Source of the DNA: Clostridia bacterium
Lineage (GTDB): Bacteria; Bacillota; Clostridia; UMGS1883
Assembly: GCA_017468215.1 (NCBI GenBank)
Contig: JAFUJG010000360.1
Location: 1 to 7,624 of the forward strand
Direction: 5' to 3'
Length of the DNA: 7,624 bases
The translations under genes were made by a program, and so were the position numbers. Positions within the stretch are counted from its first letter, which is position 1. The number at the start of each line of letters is the position of its first letter. The notes under the pieces were generated by a model, which searched no databases, was not told where the DNA came from, and saw only the letters and a list, made by a program, of their open reading frames with translations. Shown here in pieces: positions 1-6,560 of this stretch.

Positions 1-17
1 AAATAATGCAGTATGTA

Positions 18-26
18 TGGTATAAT
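18..26 (+). promoter_or_regulatory. Extended -10 promoter element for the TM2 gene
   Basis: TGG followed by TATAAT (21-26) matches the extended -10 pattern TGnTATAAT exactly. A -35 box at the usual distance would fall at or before the window edge, so it cannot be judged. Transcription would begin near base 33 and lead into the TM2-type gene starting at 56. Confidence 0.5.
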
Positions 27-55
27 TACAGAAAAGATTAGTGAGGTGACCGCAT

Positions 56-312
56 ATGCCATGGGTTGATTTTGCAATCTGTTTTTTGACAGGCTATCTT
101 GGCGTGCATAAATTTATGGACGGTAAGTCAGGGATGGGTATGTTGTATTGTGTACTGCGGGCTTATGCGGGATAGGCTGGTTGTATGACTGTGCGTTTTT
201 CTTTATGAACGCATTAAACGGCAAACGCTCTATCGGCGAAGTGCAGGTAACAACTGTACGTAGGCCTGCAACAATGACGGGAAGTATTTCTGTTAAAAAC
301 GATGAGCTTTAA
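56..312 (+). pseudogene. TM2-domain membrane protein gene, interrupted by a one-base frameshift
   Basis: Translation from ATG 56 gives MPWVDFAICFLTGYLGVHKF and then DGKSGMGMLY, the first half of a TM2 domain (hydrophobic helix, G-x-x-G-x-H-[KR]-[FY], short polar turn). This frame stops at 173-175 after 39 residues. If T148 is read twice, the next frame continues without a stop to TAA 310-312 and supplies the second half: LCTAGLCGIGWLYDCAFFF, the typical Gly-rich second helix with Trp and Asp, then a polar tail of about 40 residues ending KNDEL. A missing T in the run at 148-149 would restore an intact protein of about 85 residues with two membrane helices. GAGGTG at 42-47 is a plausible ribosome binding site. 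No slippery heptamer is present at the junction, so a mutation or a sequencing or assembly error is likelier than programmed frameshifting. TM2 proteins have no well-defined biochemical role. Confidence 0.75.
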
Positions 313-346
313 TATGTTTATATAAAAAACTAAGGAGGAAACGAAA

Positions 347-568
347 ATGGATGTTAAGGCAAAGGTTGAAGAAATTGTAAAAAAGATTATGGCAGATAAG
401 GATATTCTTGAAAAGTTCAAGAAGGACCCTGTGAGCGTGGTTGAAAGTCTTTTAGGTATTGACCTTCCCAATGACCAGCTTGAGCCTGTGGTTGAAGCAG
501 TTAAGGCTAAAATTACAGCTGACAAGATTGGCGATGTATTAGGCGGTCTGGGCGGACTTTTTAAGTAA
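347..568 (+). CDS. Small conserved-looking protein of unknown function with a C-terminal Gly-Gly tail (73 aa)
   Basis: The start is firm: AAGGAGG at 332-338 lies eight bases before ATG 347, and the gene begins 34 bases after the TM2 gene stop, so the two are probably one transcript. The product is acidic-basic and helical (residues 1-30 rich in Lys, Glu, Asp and Val) and has no signal peptide. The middle carries KFKKDPVSVVESLLGIDLP, and the end is GDVLGGLGGLFK, a flexible Gly-rich tail with Gly-Gly pairs at 66-67 and 69-70. The pattern 'LxxFKxDPxxxxExLLGIDLPxDQ' recalls small proteins common in clostridial genomes and loosely the Nif11 / nitrile-hydratase-like leader peptides of ribosomal peptide pathways. 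That resemblance is from memory and weak. No modification enzyme or peptidase-transporter gene is in the window, so a precursor-peptide role is unproven. A strong terminator follows ten bases after the stop. Confidence 0.85.
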   Translation: MDVKAKVEEIVKKIMADKDILEKFKKDPVSVVESLLGIDLPNDQLEPVVEAVKAKITADKIGDVLGGLGGLFK

Positions 569-577
569 GAATTTTTA

Positions 578-609
578 AAGAAGGTTGAAAAATTTCAACC
601 TTCTTTTTT
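578..609 (+). terminator. Intrinsic terminator after the 73-residue protein gene
   Basis: AAGAAGGTTGAAA (578-590) is perfectly complementary to TTTCAACCTTCTT (593-605), and the 3' arm runs into six Ts (604-609). It closes the short TM2/small-protein unit. Confidence 0.92.
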
Positions 610-711
610 GTGCACTCTTGCACACTACAGACTGAAAAAAGGTTGATTGTACAGAGCTGTCGGATGATGCGCCCCTGGTATTAAATTAATCAAATATTAA
701 CAAAAGCTTGA

Positions 712-740
712 TTGACACCTATATGTTTTATTGATAAAAT
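712..740 (+). promoter_or_regulatory. Sigma-A promoter of the transglutaminase-like gene
   Basis: A perfect -35 box TTGACA (712-717) is followed by exactly 17 bases and TAAAAT (735-740), five of six matches to TATAAT. Transcription should start near 747, leaving a 5' leader of only about 15 bases, most of it the ribosome binding site. Confidence 0.85.
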
Positions 741-761
741 AAAACAGAGGGGTGATTTTAT

Positions 762-2222
762 ATGAGAAAAATTTTCAGCTTAATACTTTCGGCTATAATT
801 ATGCTTTCATCGATACCTGCTTTGGCAGAAGGCTTTACACAGGAGGCTGGTTTTTCCTTTGATATTTACGATTCCTTTGTGAATGATATGTCCGACGAGA
901 TGCCCCTGATGGAAATTGACGAGGATGTCAAAACTGCCTTTGAGGAAAGGCTTATTGCTGCATGGGAAAATATGGACACTGAGGTTCAGCTTTATCCTAA
1001 TATAAAGATACACAAGGACGATATTACGTCATATTTTGCTTCGGTTTATTTTGAAAATCCCAAGTATTATTATGTTATAAGAAGCTTTTCCGGAACAATG
1101 AACAGTGCCGGATACTTGGGCAAGCTGACAAAGCTGAGCTATAGCGTAGACAGCATGGACGAGGTAGCAGATGTATGGGCAAAAATTGACATTGCTACAG
1201 AGGAAATCCTTCTGTACATAAGCCCAGATATGACCGATTTTGAAAAGATAATGACGGTACATGATTATATGGTAAACAACTATGTATACAATATTGCAGA
1301 CACAGACCAGACCTTTTTGATAATGCTTGATAAGGTTGGTGTTTGTGCGGCGTATTCAGAGGCTTTTCAGCACATGATGAACGTGCTTGGTATTGAGGCA
1401 ACCCTGGTTACTTCTGACGAAATGGGTCACATATGGAATATGGTAAAGCTTGATGGCAGGTGGTACCATGTTGACATTACATGGGATGATCCTGTTCCCG
1501 ACCAAGCAGCCAGAGTAAATCATCAGTTTATGCTGTTAAGTACAAACGCAATAACAGATTTGGGACACTACGGTTTTACAGCACCCTATAGTGCAGTTTC
1601 GACCGTTTATAATAAAGCCGACTGGCGTGATGATGAGGGTGCAATAGTAACTGTTGACGGAGTTATGTACCGTGTTGAAGAAAATAACCTTGTTGATGAA
1701 AACGACAATGTTATATACAAAAATCTTGATGGCGGCGACGGAAAATGGAGCGTGTCTGAAACAAGTTATGTAAATGATGTTGTATGGACAGGCATTTGCG
1801 AAATTAACGGTTTACTGTATTTCAATACCGATACAGGTATTTATTCATATAATCCGGAAACAAAAGAAACAAAATGCATCTTGAACCAGTACGGAATAGG
1901 CGGACTTTATGCCGATAAAAACGTGATAGTATACAGTGGATATGATTTTGACGAAGGCAACTTTGTAAAAAAGGGTGAAATCAAGATTTCGGATATACGC
2001 CTGGGAGAGCCTTATTATGAGGGCGGCAAGGCCGTTGTAAGGCTTTATAATGACTGCGATGTGCCAATCTGGATAATAAGCAAGGGTGACGGATACAAAA
2101 TACATAAAGTTGATGCAAAAAGCATTGGTACTGCAAAATTTGAGAACGGCAGTGAACAAACAATTTATATCTGGAAAAACAGTTTAGAGCCTGTAATTGA
2201 AAAATTTACGGTAAGTGAATAA
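762..2222 (+). CDS. Secreted transglutaminase-like (cysteine protease fold) protein
   Basis: The 486-residue product starts with a signal peptide: MRK, a hydrophobic stretch at residues 4-17, and a likely cut after ALA22. The purine-rich site at 746-755 supports ATG 762. Residues 23-155 form a mixed N-terminal region. Residues about 156-245 are a transglutaminase-like domain: a VHDYMVNNYVY helix (166-176), Cys195 in GVCAAYSEAF, His223 in MGHIWNMV, and Asp238 in WYHVDITWDDP. These are the expected catalytic Cys-His-Asp triad in standard order. Residues about 290-410 look beta-rich with short YNPETKE-type turns, as in extracellular propeller-like or DUF5050-like regions. Residues about 410-486 resemble a small C-terminal beta domain of clostridial surface proteins. 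No LPXTG motif, lipobox or S-layer repeats were seen, so the protein is probably released or held loosely. Members of this superfamily act as peptidases, amidases or cross-linking enzymes, and the substrate here cannot be inferred. It is a single-gene unit with its own promoter, converging on pheT. Confidence 0.88.
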   Translation: MRKIFSLILSAIIMLSSIPALAEGFTQEAGFSFDIYDSFVNDMSDEMPLMEIDEDVKTAFEERLIAAWENMDTEVQLYPNIKIHKDDITSYFASVYFENPKYYYVIRSFSGTMNSAGYLGKLTKLSYSVDSMDEVADVWAKIDIATEEILLYISPDMTDFEKIMTVHDYMVNNYVYNIADTDQTFLIMLDKVGVCAAYSEAFQHMMNVLGIEATLVTSDEMGHIWNMVKLDGRWYHVDITWDDPVPDQAARVNHQFMLLSTNAITDLGHYGFTAPYSAVSTVYNKADWRDDEGAIVTVDGVMYRVEENNLVDENDNVIYKNLDGGDGKWSVSETSYVNDVVWTGICEINGLLYFNTDTGIYSYNPETKETKCILNQYGIGGLYADKNVIVYSGYDFDEGNFVKKGEIKISDIRLGEPYYEGGKAVVRLYNDCDVPIWIISKGDGYKIHKVDAKSIGTAKFENGSEQTIYIWKNSLEPVIEKFTVSE

Positions 2223-2226
2223 CAAA

Positions 2227-2255
2227 AAAACCGCTGATTTATAATCAGCGGTTTT
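2227..2255. terminator. Bidirectional intrinsic terminator between the transglutaminase-like gene and pheT
   Basis: CCGCTGATT (2231-2239) pairs with AATCAGCGG (2243-2251) around a three-base loop, and AAAA/TTTT extends the stem on the outside. The plus strand continues TTTTGTATTTTGTGTTTTATT. The minus strand continues TTTTTTTGTT, from the A-run at 2221-2230. The hairpin lies 4 bases after the plus-strand stop and 15 bases past the pheT stop, so it can end both convergent transcripts. Confidence 0.9.
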
Positions 2256-2270
2256 GTATTTTGTGTTTTA

Positions 2271-4631
2271 TTATTTCTTCATGGGGATGCCCTGAGCTTC
2301 AAGAGAAGCGATAATGGAGTCAACAACTTCCATTACTTCTTCCTTTGTAAGGGTTCTTTCACCATGGGAGAAAAGAATACGCACAGTGATGGATTTGCCC
2401 GAATCGTCTGTGTATGTGTCAAGCAGCTTGACAGCCTTGATAAGAGGGCAGTTGCTATTTTCAATAGCCTTGCCGATAGGTGCGTACTTGTCGGAAACAA
2501 ATGTAACGTCAATTTCCATTTCGGGATACTTGGAGGGCTCCTGATACTTGATGGAATTGTTAGCTTCTGCACTGAATGCACTCATATCAATTTCGGCAAA
2601 TACGATGGCAGCCTTTTTATCAATCTTCTTGGAAATTACAGGATGAACAATACCTATTGTACCCAGCTTTGTGCCGTTTAAGTAAATGGCATTAAGGTTT
2701 CTGGGGTGCTCGTAGGAATGTGTTGCTTCCAAAGCTTCAAATGTGAGCGAAGCGTGACGCAGGTCATCTGTTATAACAGCCAAAATGTCACGGAGGTAAA
2801 GGTATACTTCCTCAAGGCTCTTTGTTTTGTCAAAAAGTGTTATGCAAAGCTTTTTCTTTTCATTGCAAAGACCGTCTTCCTTTAAGCCTTCTACAACTCT
2901 GCCAACCTCAAACACGCCGAAGGAGGGAGCGTAGGAGGTATTTGCCTTAACCTGGCAAAGCTGTGTGGGAACAATGGACTTACGGATTGTTTCGATATTG
3001 GGGTTTGTTGCATTAACAAGCTTGATGTTATCTTCAACCTCGATGCCTAATTCTTTATATTCATCGTAGTAGGCCCATACGTAAGAATGAAGCTCATGGA
3101 GAGAAAATCTCTTAACTAAGATATCTTTAATCTTTTCTTCCATGGTCTTTTCTTCAGCAGCACGAACAGGATAAAGGGGAACTGCTGCTGTGTTGATATC
3201 AAAGTTATCATAGCCGTAAATACGTGTACTTTCTTCGATAATGTCAGCCTTCATTGTAACGTCCTTTGTGGCACGCCATGTGGGTACTGTTACGCTGAAG
3301 TTGTCGCCTTCTGTTTCAACTGTAAAGCCAAGGGCACGGAGTGTTTTTACGATTGTTTCGTTTGCAATTTCAATACCTGTGTAACGGTCAACAAACTTTT
3401 TGTCAAATGTGAGGTTACGTGTGGGATATTCAAATGCGATTTCATCTGTAAGAGAGGAAACAACCTGAACATTTTCGTCAATATCTGTTAAAAGCTTTAC
3501 AAAGCGTGCAATTGCGGGAACTGTCAGAGCAGGGTCAAGGCACTTTTCGTAACGCTGGGAAGCATCAGTTCGGTGAGCGAGTCTTACAGTGCTCTTACGG
3601 ATGCTTACTGCATCAAAGGTGGCACTTTCCAGAGTAAGGCGTGTTGTGTCTTCCACAATTTCGCTATCTAAGCCACCCATAATACCTGCAATTGCAACAG
3701 GAGTGTTGTCGTTGCAAATCATAAGTGTGTTTTCGTCGCAGTTACGGTCAACGCCGTCAAGTGTGCGGAACACGTGGGGTGTGTCAAATCTCTTAATACG
3801 GAGCTTTTCAACCTTGCGTGAGTCAAATGCATGCATGGGCTGGCCCATTTCAAGCATCAGGTAGTTTGTAAGGTCGGCAAGAAGGTTGATAGAACGCATA
3901 CCGCAGTAGAAAAGGCGGATACGCATATTAACAGGGCTAACATTCTTTGTGATGTTTTCAACCTGCAAGCAGGAGTAACGCTGGCAAAGGGGGTCTTCAA
4001 TCTTCATGTCAACGGCGGGAAGATTGTCATACTTGGAAAGGTCAACGCTGTCGAGGCTCTTTAATTCTCTGCCTGCGATTGCAGCAAATTCACGTGCAAT
4101 ACCGTAGTGCCCCCAAAGGTCAGGACGGTTTGTAAGGCTCTTGTTGTCAACCTCGAAGATAATATCATCAATCTGATAAGCATCTTTAATAGGTGTGCCG
4201 TTTGCCAGATTATCTGTGATTTCCATGATACCGTCATTGTTGTCAGAAATGCCTATTTCCTTCTCGGAGCAGCACATACCGTAGGAAGTATAGCCAGCGA
4301 GAGGACGGGGTGCAATTGTGATTTCACCAATACGTGCACCAACGGGAGCAAAGGCAGTTTTCATACCTACACGAACGTTGGGCGCACCGCACACAACATC
4401 AGTTAACTCGCCGTTGCCTGCATCAACCTTTAAAAGGTGAAGCTTTTTGGAATCGGGATGGTCGTTAACCTCATTGATTTCTGCAACAACAATGCCGTCA
4501 ATATCGCTGCCACGGAAGAAAATCTCATTTTCAACCTCTGCAGTTGAAAGAGAAAACTGGCTTATTAATTTTAATTTATCCAAACCTGTGAAATCCACAA
4601 AGTCGGAAATCCAATTCATAGATAAAAACAT
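2271..4631 (-). CDS. pheT: Phenylalanine--tRNA ligase beta subunit
   Basis: This is the beta subunit of the cytoplasmic alpha2-beta2 synthetase that charges tRNA-Phe. It holds the tRNA and edits mischarged Tyr-tRNA-Phe. The 786-residue length is normal for the bacterial family. Domains in order: N-terminal MFLSMNWISDFVDF; an EMAP/OB-type tRNA-binding domain at about 43-150 (HPDSKKLHLLKVD, VCGAPNVRVGMK); a B3/B4 editing domain at about 212-385 (DLTNYLMLEMGQPMHAFD with His267, GIMGG at 316-320, LESATFD with Glu335, the residues expected at the editing site by comparison with the Thermus enzyme); a B5 domain at about 400-475 ending ADIIEESTRIYGYDNF; a catalytic-like core at about 490-690; and a C-terminal ferredoxin-fold anticodon-binding domain at about 695-786 (KYPEMEIDVTF, ERTLTKEEV). 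AAGGAGG (complement of 4640-4646) lies eight bases before the ATG and overlaps the pheS stop codon. The gap to pheS is 13 bases, so the genes are coupled in one operon under the T-box upstream of pheS. Confidence 0.98.
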   Translation of the reverse strand: MFLSMNWISDFVDFTGLDKLKLISQFSLSTAEVENEIFFRGSDIDGIVVAEINEVNDHPDSKKLHLLKVDAGNGELTDVVCGAPNVRVGMKTAFAPVGARIGEITIAPRPLAGYTSYGMCCSEKEIGISDNNDGIMEITDNLANGTPIKDAYQIDDIIFEVDNKSLTNRPDLWGHYGIAREFAAIAGRELKSLDSVDLSKYDNLPAVDMKIEDPLCQRYSCLQVENITKNVSPVNMRIRLFYCGMRSINLLADLTNYLMLEMGQPMHAFDSRKVEKLRIKRFDTPHVFRTLDGVDRNCDENTLMICNDNTPVAIAGIMGGLDSEIVEDTTRLTLESATFDAVSIRKSTVRLAHRTDASQRYEKCLDPALTVPAIARFVKLLTDIDENVQVVSSLTDEIAFEYPTRNLTFDKKFVDRYTGIEIANETIVKTLRALGFTVETEGDNFSVTVPTWRATKDVTMKADIIEESTRIYGYDNFDINTAAVPLYPVRAAEEKTMEEKIKDILVKRFSLHELHSYVWAYYDEYKELGIEVEDNIKLVNATNPNIETIRKSIVPTQLCQVKANTSYAPSFGVFEVGRVVEGLKEDGLCNEKKKLCITLFDKTKSLEEVYLYLRDILAVITDDLRHASLTFEALEATHSYEHPRNLNAIYLNGTKLGTIGIVHPVISKKIDKKAAIVFAEIDMSAFSAEANNSIKYQEPSKYPEMEIDVTFVSDKYAPIGKAIENSNCPLIKAVKLLDTYTDDSGKSITVRILFSHGERTLTKEEVMEVVDSIIASLEAQGIPMKK

Positions 4632-4639
4632 AGTTCAAA

Positions 4640-4646
4640 CCTCCTT
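4640..4646 (-). promoter_or_regulatory. pheT ribosome binding site overlapping the pheS stop codon
   Basis: On the minus strand AAGGAGG includes the last two bases of the pheS TAA (4645-4647). A ribosome finishing pheS would sit directly on the pheT binding site. This favours translational coupling and balanced alpha and beta subunit supply. Confidence 0.85.
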
Positions 4647-5697
4647 ATTCGTCGTCTGTGAACTGACCCAGTGCTTTAAGAGAACCGGAATTAAGGTCAC
4701 GGATGTCCTTAACGCCGTACTTCATCATGGCAAGGCGAGTTAAGCCAAGACCAAAAGCAAAGCCTGTATATTCCTCGGGGTCAATACCGCCGGCCTTTAA
4801 AACCTCGGGATGAATCATGCCGCAGGGGCAAAGCTCAAGCCAGCCGGAATGCTTACAGGAGGGACAACCGTCACCGCCGCAGATAAGACAGCTTATGTCA
4901 AGCTCAAAGCCGGGTTCCACAAAGGGGAAGAAGCCGGGACGGAGACGAACCTTGATATCCTTCTGGAATACTTCACTAAGCATTGTTTTCATGAAGAAGA
5001 TAAGATTTGAAATAGAGATGTTCTTATCAACCATAACGCCTTCCATCTGGAAGAAGGTGTTTTCATGGCAGGCATCAGTTGCTTCATTTCTAAAGCATCT
5101 GCCGGGAAAGATAGCCTTGATGGGTTTGCCTTCGTTGATAAGGGCATCCTTATACTTTTTGTAAATAGCGTTCTGTGCCGCAGAAGTGTGGCTCTTAAGA
5201 AGCTGGCCGTTTTCGAGATAATATGTGTCCTGCATATCTCTTGCGGGGTGATGCTTGGGAATGTTGAGTGCCTCAAAGCATTCGTAGTCTGTTACAACCT
5301 CACTGTAGTCCTCAACATGGAAGCCCATAGACTTGAACACCTTTTCGCACTGGCGCTGAACAAGTGTGATAGGATGATAGCTACCTCTGTTAAGGTTTGC
5401 AGGAGTAGAAATGTCGAACTCGGGCATGGAGTTAATCTCTGCCATGATTTCGGCATTTTTAATTTCCTCAATTTTTGCTGCGATAAGCTCGCCTGCTTCG
5501 TTCTTAAGGACATTTACCTTCTGACCGAAGTCCTTTTTTTCTTCGATTGAAAGGTCCTTCATACCTTTCAACAGACCTGTGATAGAGCCGTTTTTGCCTA
5601 AATATTCAACTCGGATTTCTTCAACAGTCTGAGCATTGTCTGCCGCATTTAATCTGCCCAAAAATTCCTCACGGAGTGCTGTTACTTTTTCTGACAT
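4645..5697 (-). CDS. pheS: Phenylalanine--tRNA ligase alpha subunit
   Basis: This is the catalytic alpha subunit, forming Phe-AMP from ATP and phenylalanine and transferring Phe to tRNA-Phe. I choose the ATG at 5697 (350 residues, MSEKVTALREEF). The open frame extends 19 codons further upstream, but that stretch covers the T-run of the leader terminator and lacks a binding site, whereas AAAGGA (complement of 5706-5711) sits correctly before 5697. Residues 1-90 are the N-terminal coiled-coil arm that binds tRNA. The class II core follows: HPARDMQDTYY (150-160), motif 2 PGRCFRNEATDACHENTFFQMEG (198-220), and motif 3 GFAFGLGLTRLAMMKYG (312-328). Ala314 in GFAFG corresponds to the Phe-pocket alanine (Ala294 in E. 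coli). Cys270, 273, 278 and 281 form a CX2CX4CX2C cluster followed by SGWLEL, as in many Gram-positive PheS proteins, with two more cysteines at 290 and 292. It is first in the operon with pheT and controlled by the Phe T-box. Confidence 0.98.
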   Translation of the reverse strand: MSEKVTALREEFLGRLNAADNAQTVEEIRVEYLGKNGSITGLLKGMKDLSIEEKKDFGQKVNVLKNEAGELIAAKIEEIKNAEIMAEINSMPEFDISTPANLNRGSYHPITLVQRQCEKVFKSMGFHVEDYSEVVTDYECFEALNIPKHHPARDMQDTYYLENGQLLKSHTSAAQNAIYKKYKDALINEGKPIKAIFPGRCFRNEATDACHENTFFQMEGVMVDKNISISNLIFFMKTMLSEVFQKDIKVRLRPGFFPFVEPGFELDISCLICGGDGCPSCKHSGWLELCPCGMIHPEVLKAGGIDPEEYTGFAFGLGLTRLAMMKYGVKDIRDLNSGSLKALGQFTDDE

Positions 5698-5747
5698 AAT
5701 AACAGTCCTTTCTTTATAGATAATAAAAATTATAAACATGCACGGGG

Positions 5748-5780
5748 AAAACAAAAAGCTCGCCCCTAAAAGGGACGAGC
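5748..5780 (-). terminator. Regulated terminator of the T-box leader
   Basis: On the minus strand GCTCGTCCC pairs with GGGGCGAGC (5758-5780) around a TTTTA loop, followed by TTTTTGTTTT (5757-5748). The 5' arm contains CGTCCC, which can instead pair with the T-box GGGTGG to form the antiterminator. Confidence 0.93.
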
Positions 5781-5985
5781 ATAACCCGCGGTACCACCCA
5801 ATTTCAGGACAAAGCCTGCACTTAAATGCGTTTTACGTGACGCTACACCCTGCTTAATCAATGCTTTCGCAGGACGCTCCGATGCTGAAATTCACCTATA
5901 GAATCATAAGACCGCTTACAGCCGCCGACGGTCACTCTCTTGTATGACACCCCATAGCCTACTTACACATCTTCACTGCGTGTAC
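5748..5985 (-). promoter_or_regulatory. T-box leader sensing uncharged tRNA-Phe (pheST operon)
   Basis: The diagnostic T-box GGGTGGTACCGCGG is the complement of 5786-5799. Stem I parts are visible in order on the minus strand: AGTA of the specifier-loop S-turn (5963-5960), AGAGAG (5940-5935), a distal helix GACCG/CGGTC (5933-5929 with 5914-5910), then the 3' side of the specifier loop reading GAATTTCAG (5893-5885). The specifier is best read as UUC (5889-5887), a Phe codon followed by the usual purine; UUU one base earlier would also be Phe. Stem III is CCTGC...GCAGG (about 5873-5849). Uncharged tRNA-Phe binding at the specifier and at the T-box should stabilise the antiterminator and let RNA polymerase read into pheS-pheT. 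Charged tRNA allows termination. The leader is about 290 bases from expected transcription start to pheS. Confidence 0.95.
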
Positions 5986-5991
5986 CCAATA

Positions 5992-6020
5992 ATTATACCC
6001 CTGAAAACTGATAAAGTCAA
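5992..6020 (-). promoter_or_regulatory. Sigma-A promoter of the pheST operon
   Basis: On the minus strand TTGACT (6020-6015) is followed by a 17-base spacer and a perfect TATAAT (5997-5992). Transcription should start at a G near 5985, just before T-box stem I. Confidence 0.9.
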
Positions 6021-6037
6021 GAGTTTTTGCATATAAA
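6008..6037 (+). promoter_or_regulatory. Possible tspO promoter, overlapping the pheST promoter
   Basis: TATAAA (6032-6037) is a good -10 box. The only -35 candidate is CTGATA (6008-6013), a four of six match at 18 bases spacing. It overlaps the opposite-strand pheST -35 region (6015-6020), so the two divergent promoters would compete for the same DNA face. This is a moderate call from hexamer matching only. Confidence 0.4.
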
Positions 6038-6043
6038 TAGAAC

Positions 6044-6050
6044 GAGGTGA
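6044..6050 (+). promoter_or_regulatory. tspO ribosome binding site that decides the start codon
   Basis: GAGGTGA lies five bases before ATG 6056. A GTG at 6047-6049 in the same frame is inside this site and has no binding site of its own, so the upstream start is rejected. Confidence 0.75.
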
Positions 6051-6055
6051 AGTTT

Positions 6056-6511
6056 ATGTGGAACAAAATTAAGCCGTACGTGTACTTTATTGCACTTTCC
6101 TTGGGTGTAGGTGCACTTGCGGCACTTCTTACAAGAGAAAACATGAATATCTACGACGAGATTACCATGCCGCCCCTTGCTCCGCCAATGTGGCTCTTTC
6201 CTGTGGTGTGGACTGTGCTTTACACTCTTATGGGCATAAGTGCAGCTTTGGTCTACAAACAGGATAAAAGTGTGCCCGGTGTTTTTTATACCCAACTGGC
6301 GGTTAACTTTTTATGGAGTATATTATTCTTTAATTTAAGAATGTTTTTGCTCTCGTCAATATGGCTGGTGCTTCTTATTTTCCTTATATGGCGTATGATA
6401 AGAGAGTTCCGTGCAATTGACATAAGAGCAGCATATTTGCAGTATCCGTATCTGGCGTGGTGTGTTTTTGCACTTTATCTGAACGTGGCAATATTTTTCT
6501 TAAATAAATAA
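6056..6511 (+). CDS. tspO: TspO/MBR family integral membrane protein
   Basis: The product is 151 residues, the usual size for bacterial TspO (tryptophan-rich sensory protein / translocator protein). It shows the five expected membrane helices at about 5-26, 44-66, 76-95, 99-118 and 127-149. The family signature is clear: PPLAPPMWLFPVVWTVLYTL (39-58) followed by MGISAALVY, then NFLWSILFF (84-92) and WRMIREFRAID with LQYPYLAWCVFALYLN (128-143) in the last helix. Family members bind porphyrins, haem breakdown products and sterols, and have been linked to stress or light responses. The physiological role in an anaerobe is not settled. The gene is transcribed away from pheS. The 20 bases after the stop hold only an A-run/T-run dyad without a GC stem, so I see no convincing terminator and some read-through toward the downstream gene is possible. 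Confidence 0.95.
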   Translation: MWNKIKPYVYFIALSLGVGALAALLTRENMNIYDEITMPPLAPPMWLFPVVWTVLYTLMGISAALVYKQDKSVPGVFYTQLAVNFLWSILFFNLRMFLLSSIWLVLLIFLIWRMIREFRAIDIRAAYLQYPYLAWCVFALYLNVAIFFLNK

Positions 6512-6531
6512 AAAATTTTTTTCAAAACCCC

Positions 6532-6560
6532 TTGACGAATTTGAAAAGAGGAGTTATAAT
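6532..6560 (+). promoter_or_regulatory. Strong sigma-A promoter of the leader peptide-metY unit
   Basis: TTGACG (6532-6537) is followed by a 17-base spacer and a perfect TATAAT (6555-6560). Expected transcription start is about 6567, which falls inside the left arm of the inverted repeat at 6557-6593. The promoter is 20 bases past the tspO stop, so the downstream unit need not depend on tspO transcription. Confidence 0.92.

Noticed and set aside
145..151. Programmed -1 frameshift in the TM2 gene
   Set aside because: The junction GTATTGT does not fit a slippery heptamer and no stimulatory hairpin is evident.
214..525. Minus-strand open frame of about 103 codons opposite the TM2 tail and the 73-residue gene
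   Set aside because: It is antisense to a well-supported gene, has no recognisable domain and composition consistent with a shadow frame.
610..623. GTGCA/TGCAC small hairpin after the first terminator
   Set aside because: The stem is only five pairs with no T-run and no nearby gene to explain it; it is compatible with chance.
5065..5550. Plus-strand open frame of 161 codons opposite pheS
   Set aside because: It lies entirely antisense to motif-bearing pheS sequence and has no domain of its own.
5698..5754. Upstream in-frame extension of pheS by 19 codons
   Set aside because: It would run through the T-run of the T-box terminator, has no ribosome binding site and reads as a hydrophobic stretch foreign to PheS. 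The ATG at 5697 has AAAGGA at proper spacing.
6047..6055. GTG start for tspO three codons upstream
   Set aside because: The GTG is part of the GAGGTGA binding site that serves ATG 6056.
6505..6523. A-run followed by T-run after tspO as a terminator
   Set aside because: AAAAAA/TTTTTT is self-complementary but has no loop or GC stem, so it is not a credible intrinsic terminator.
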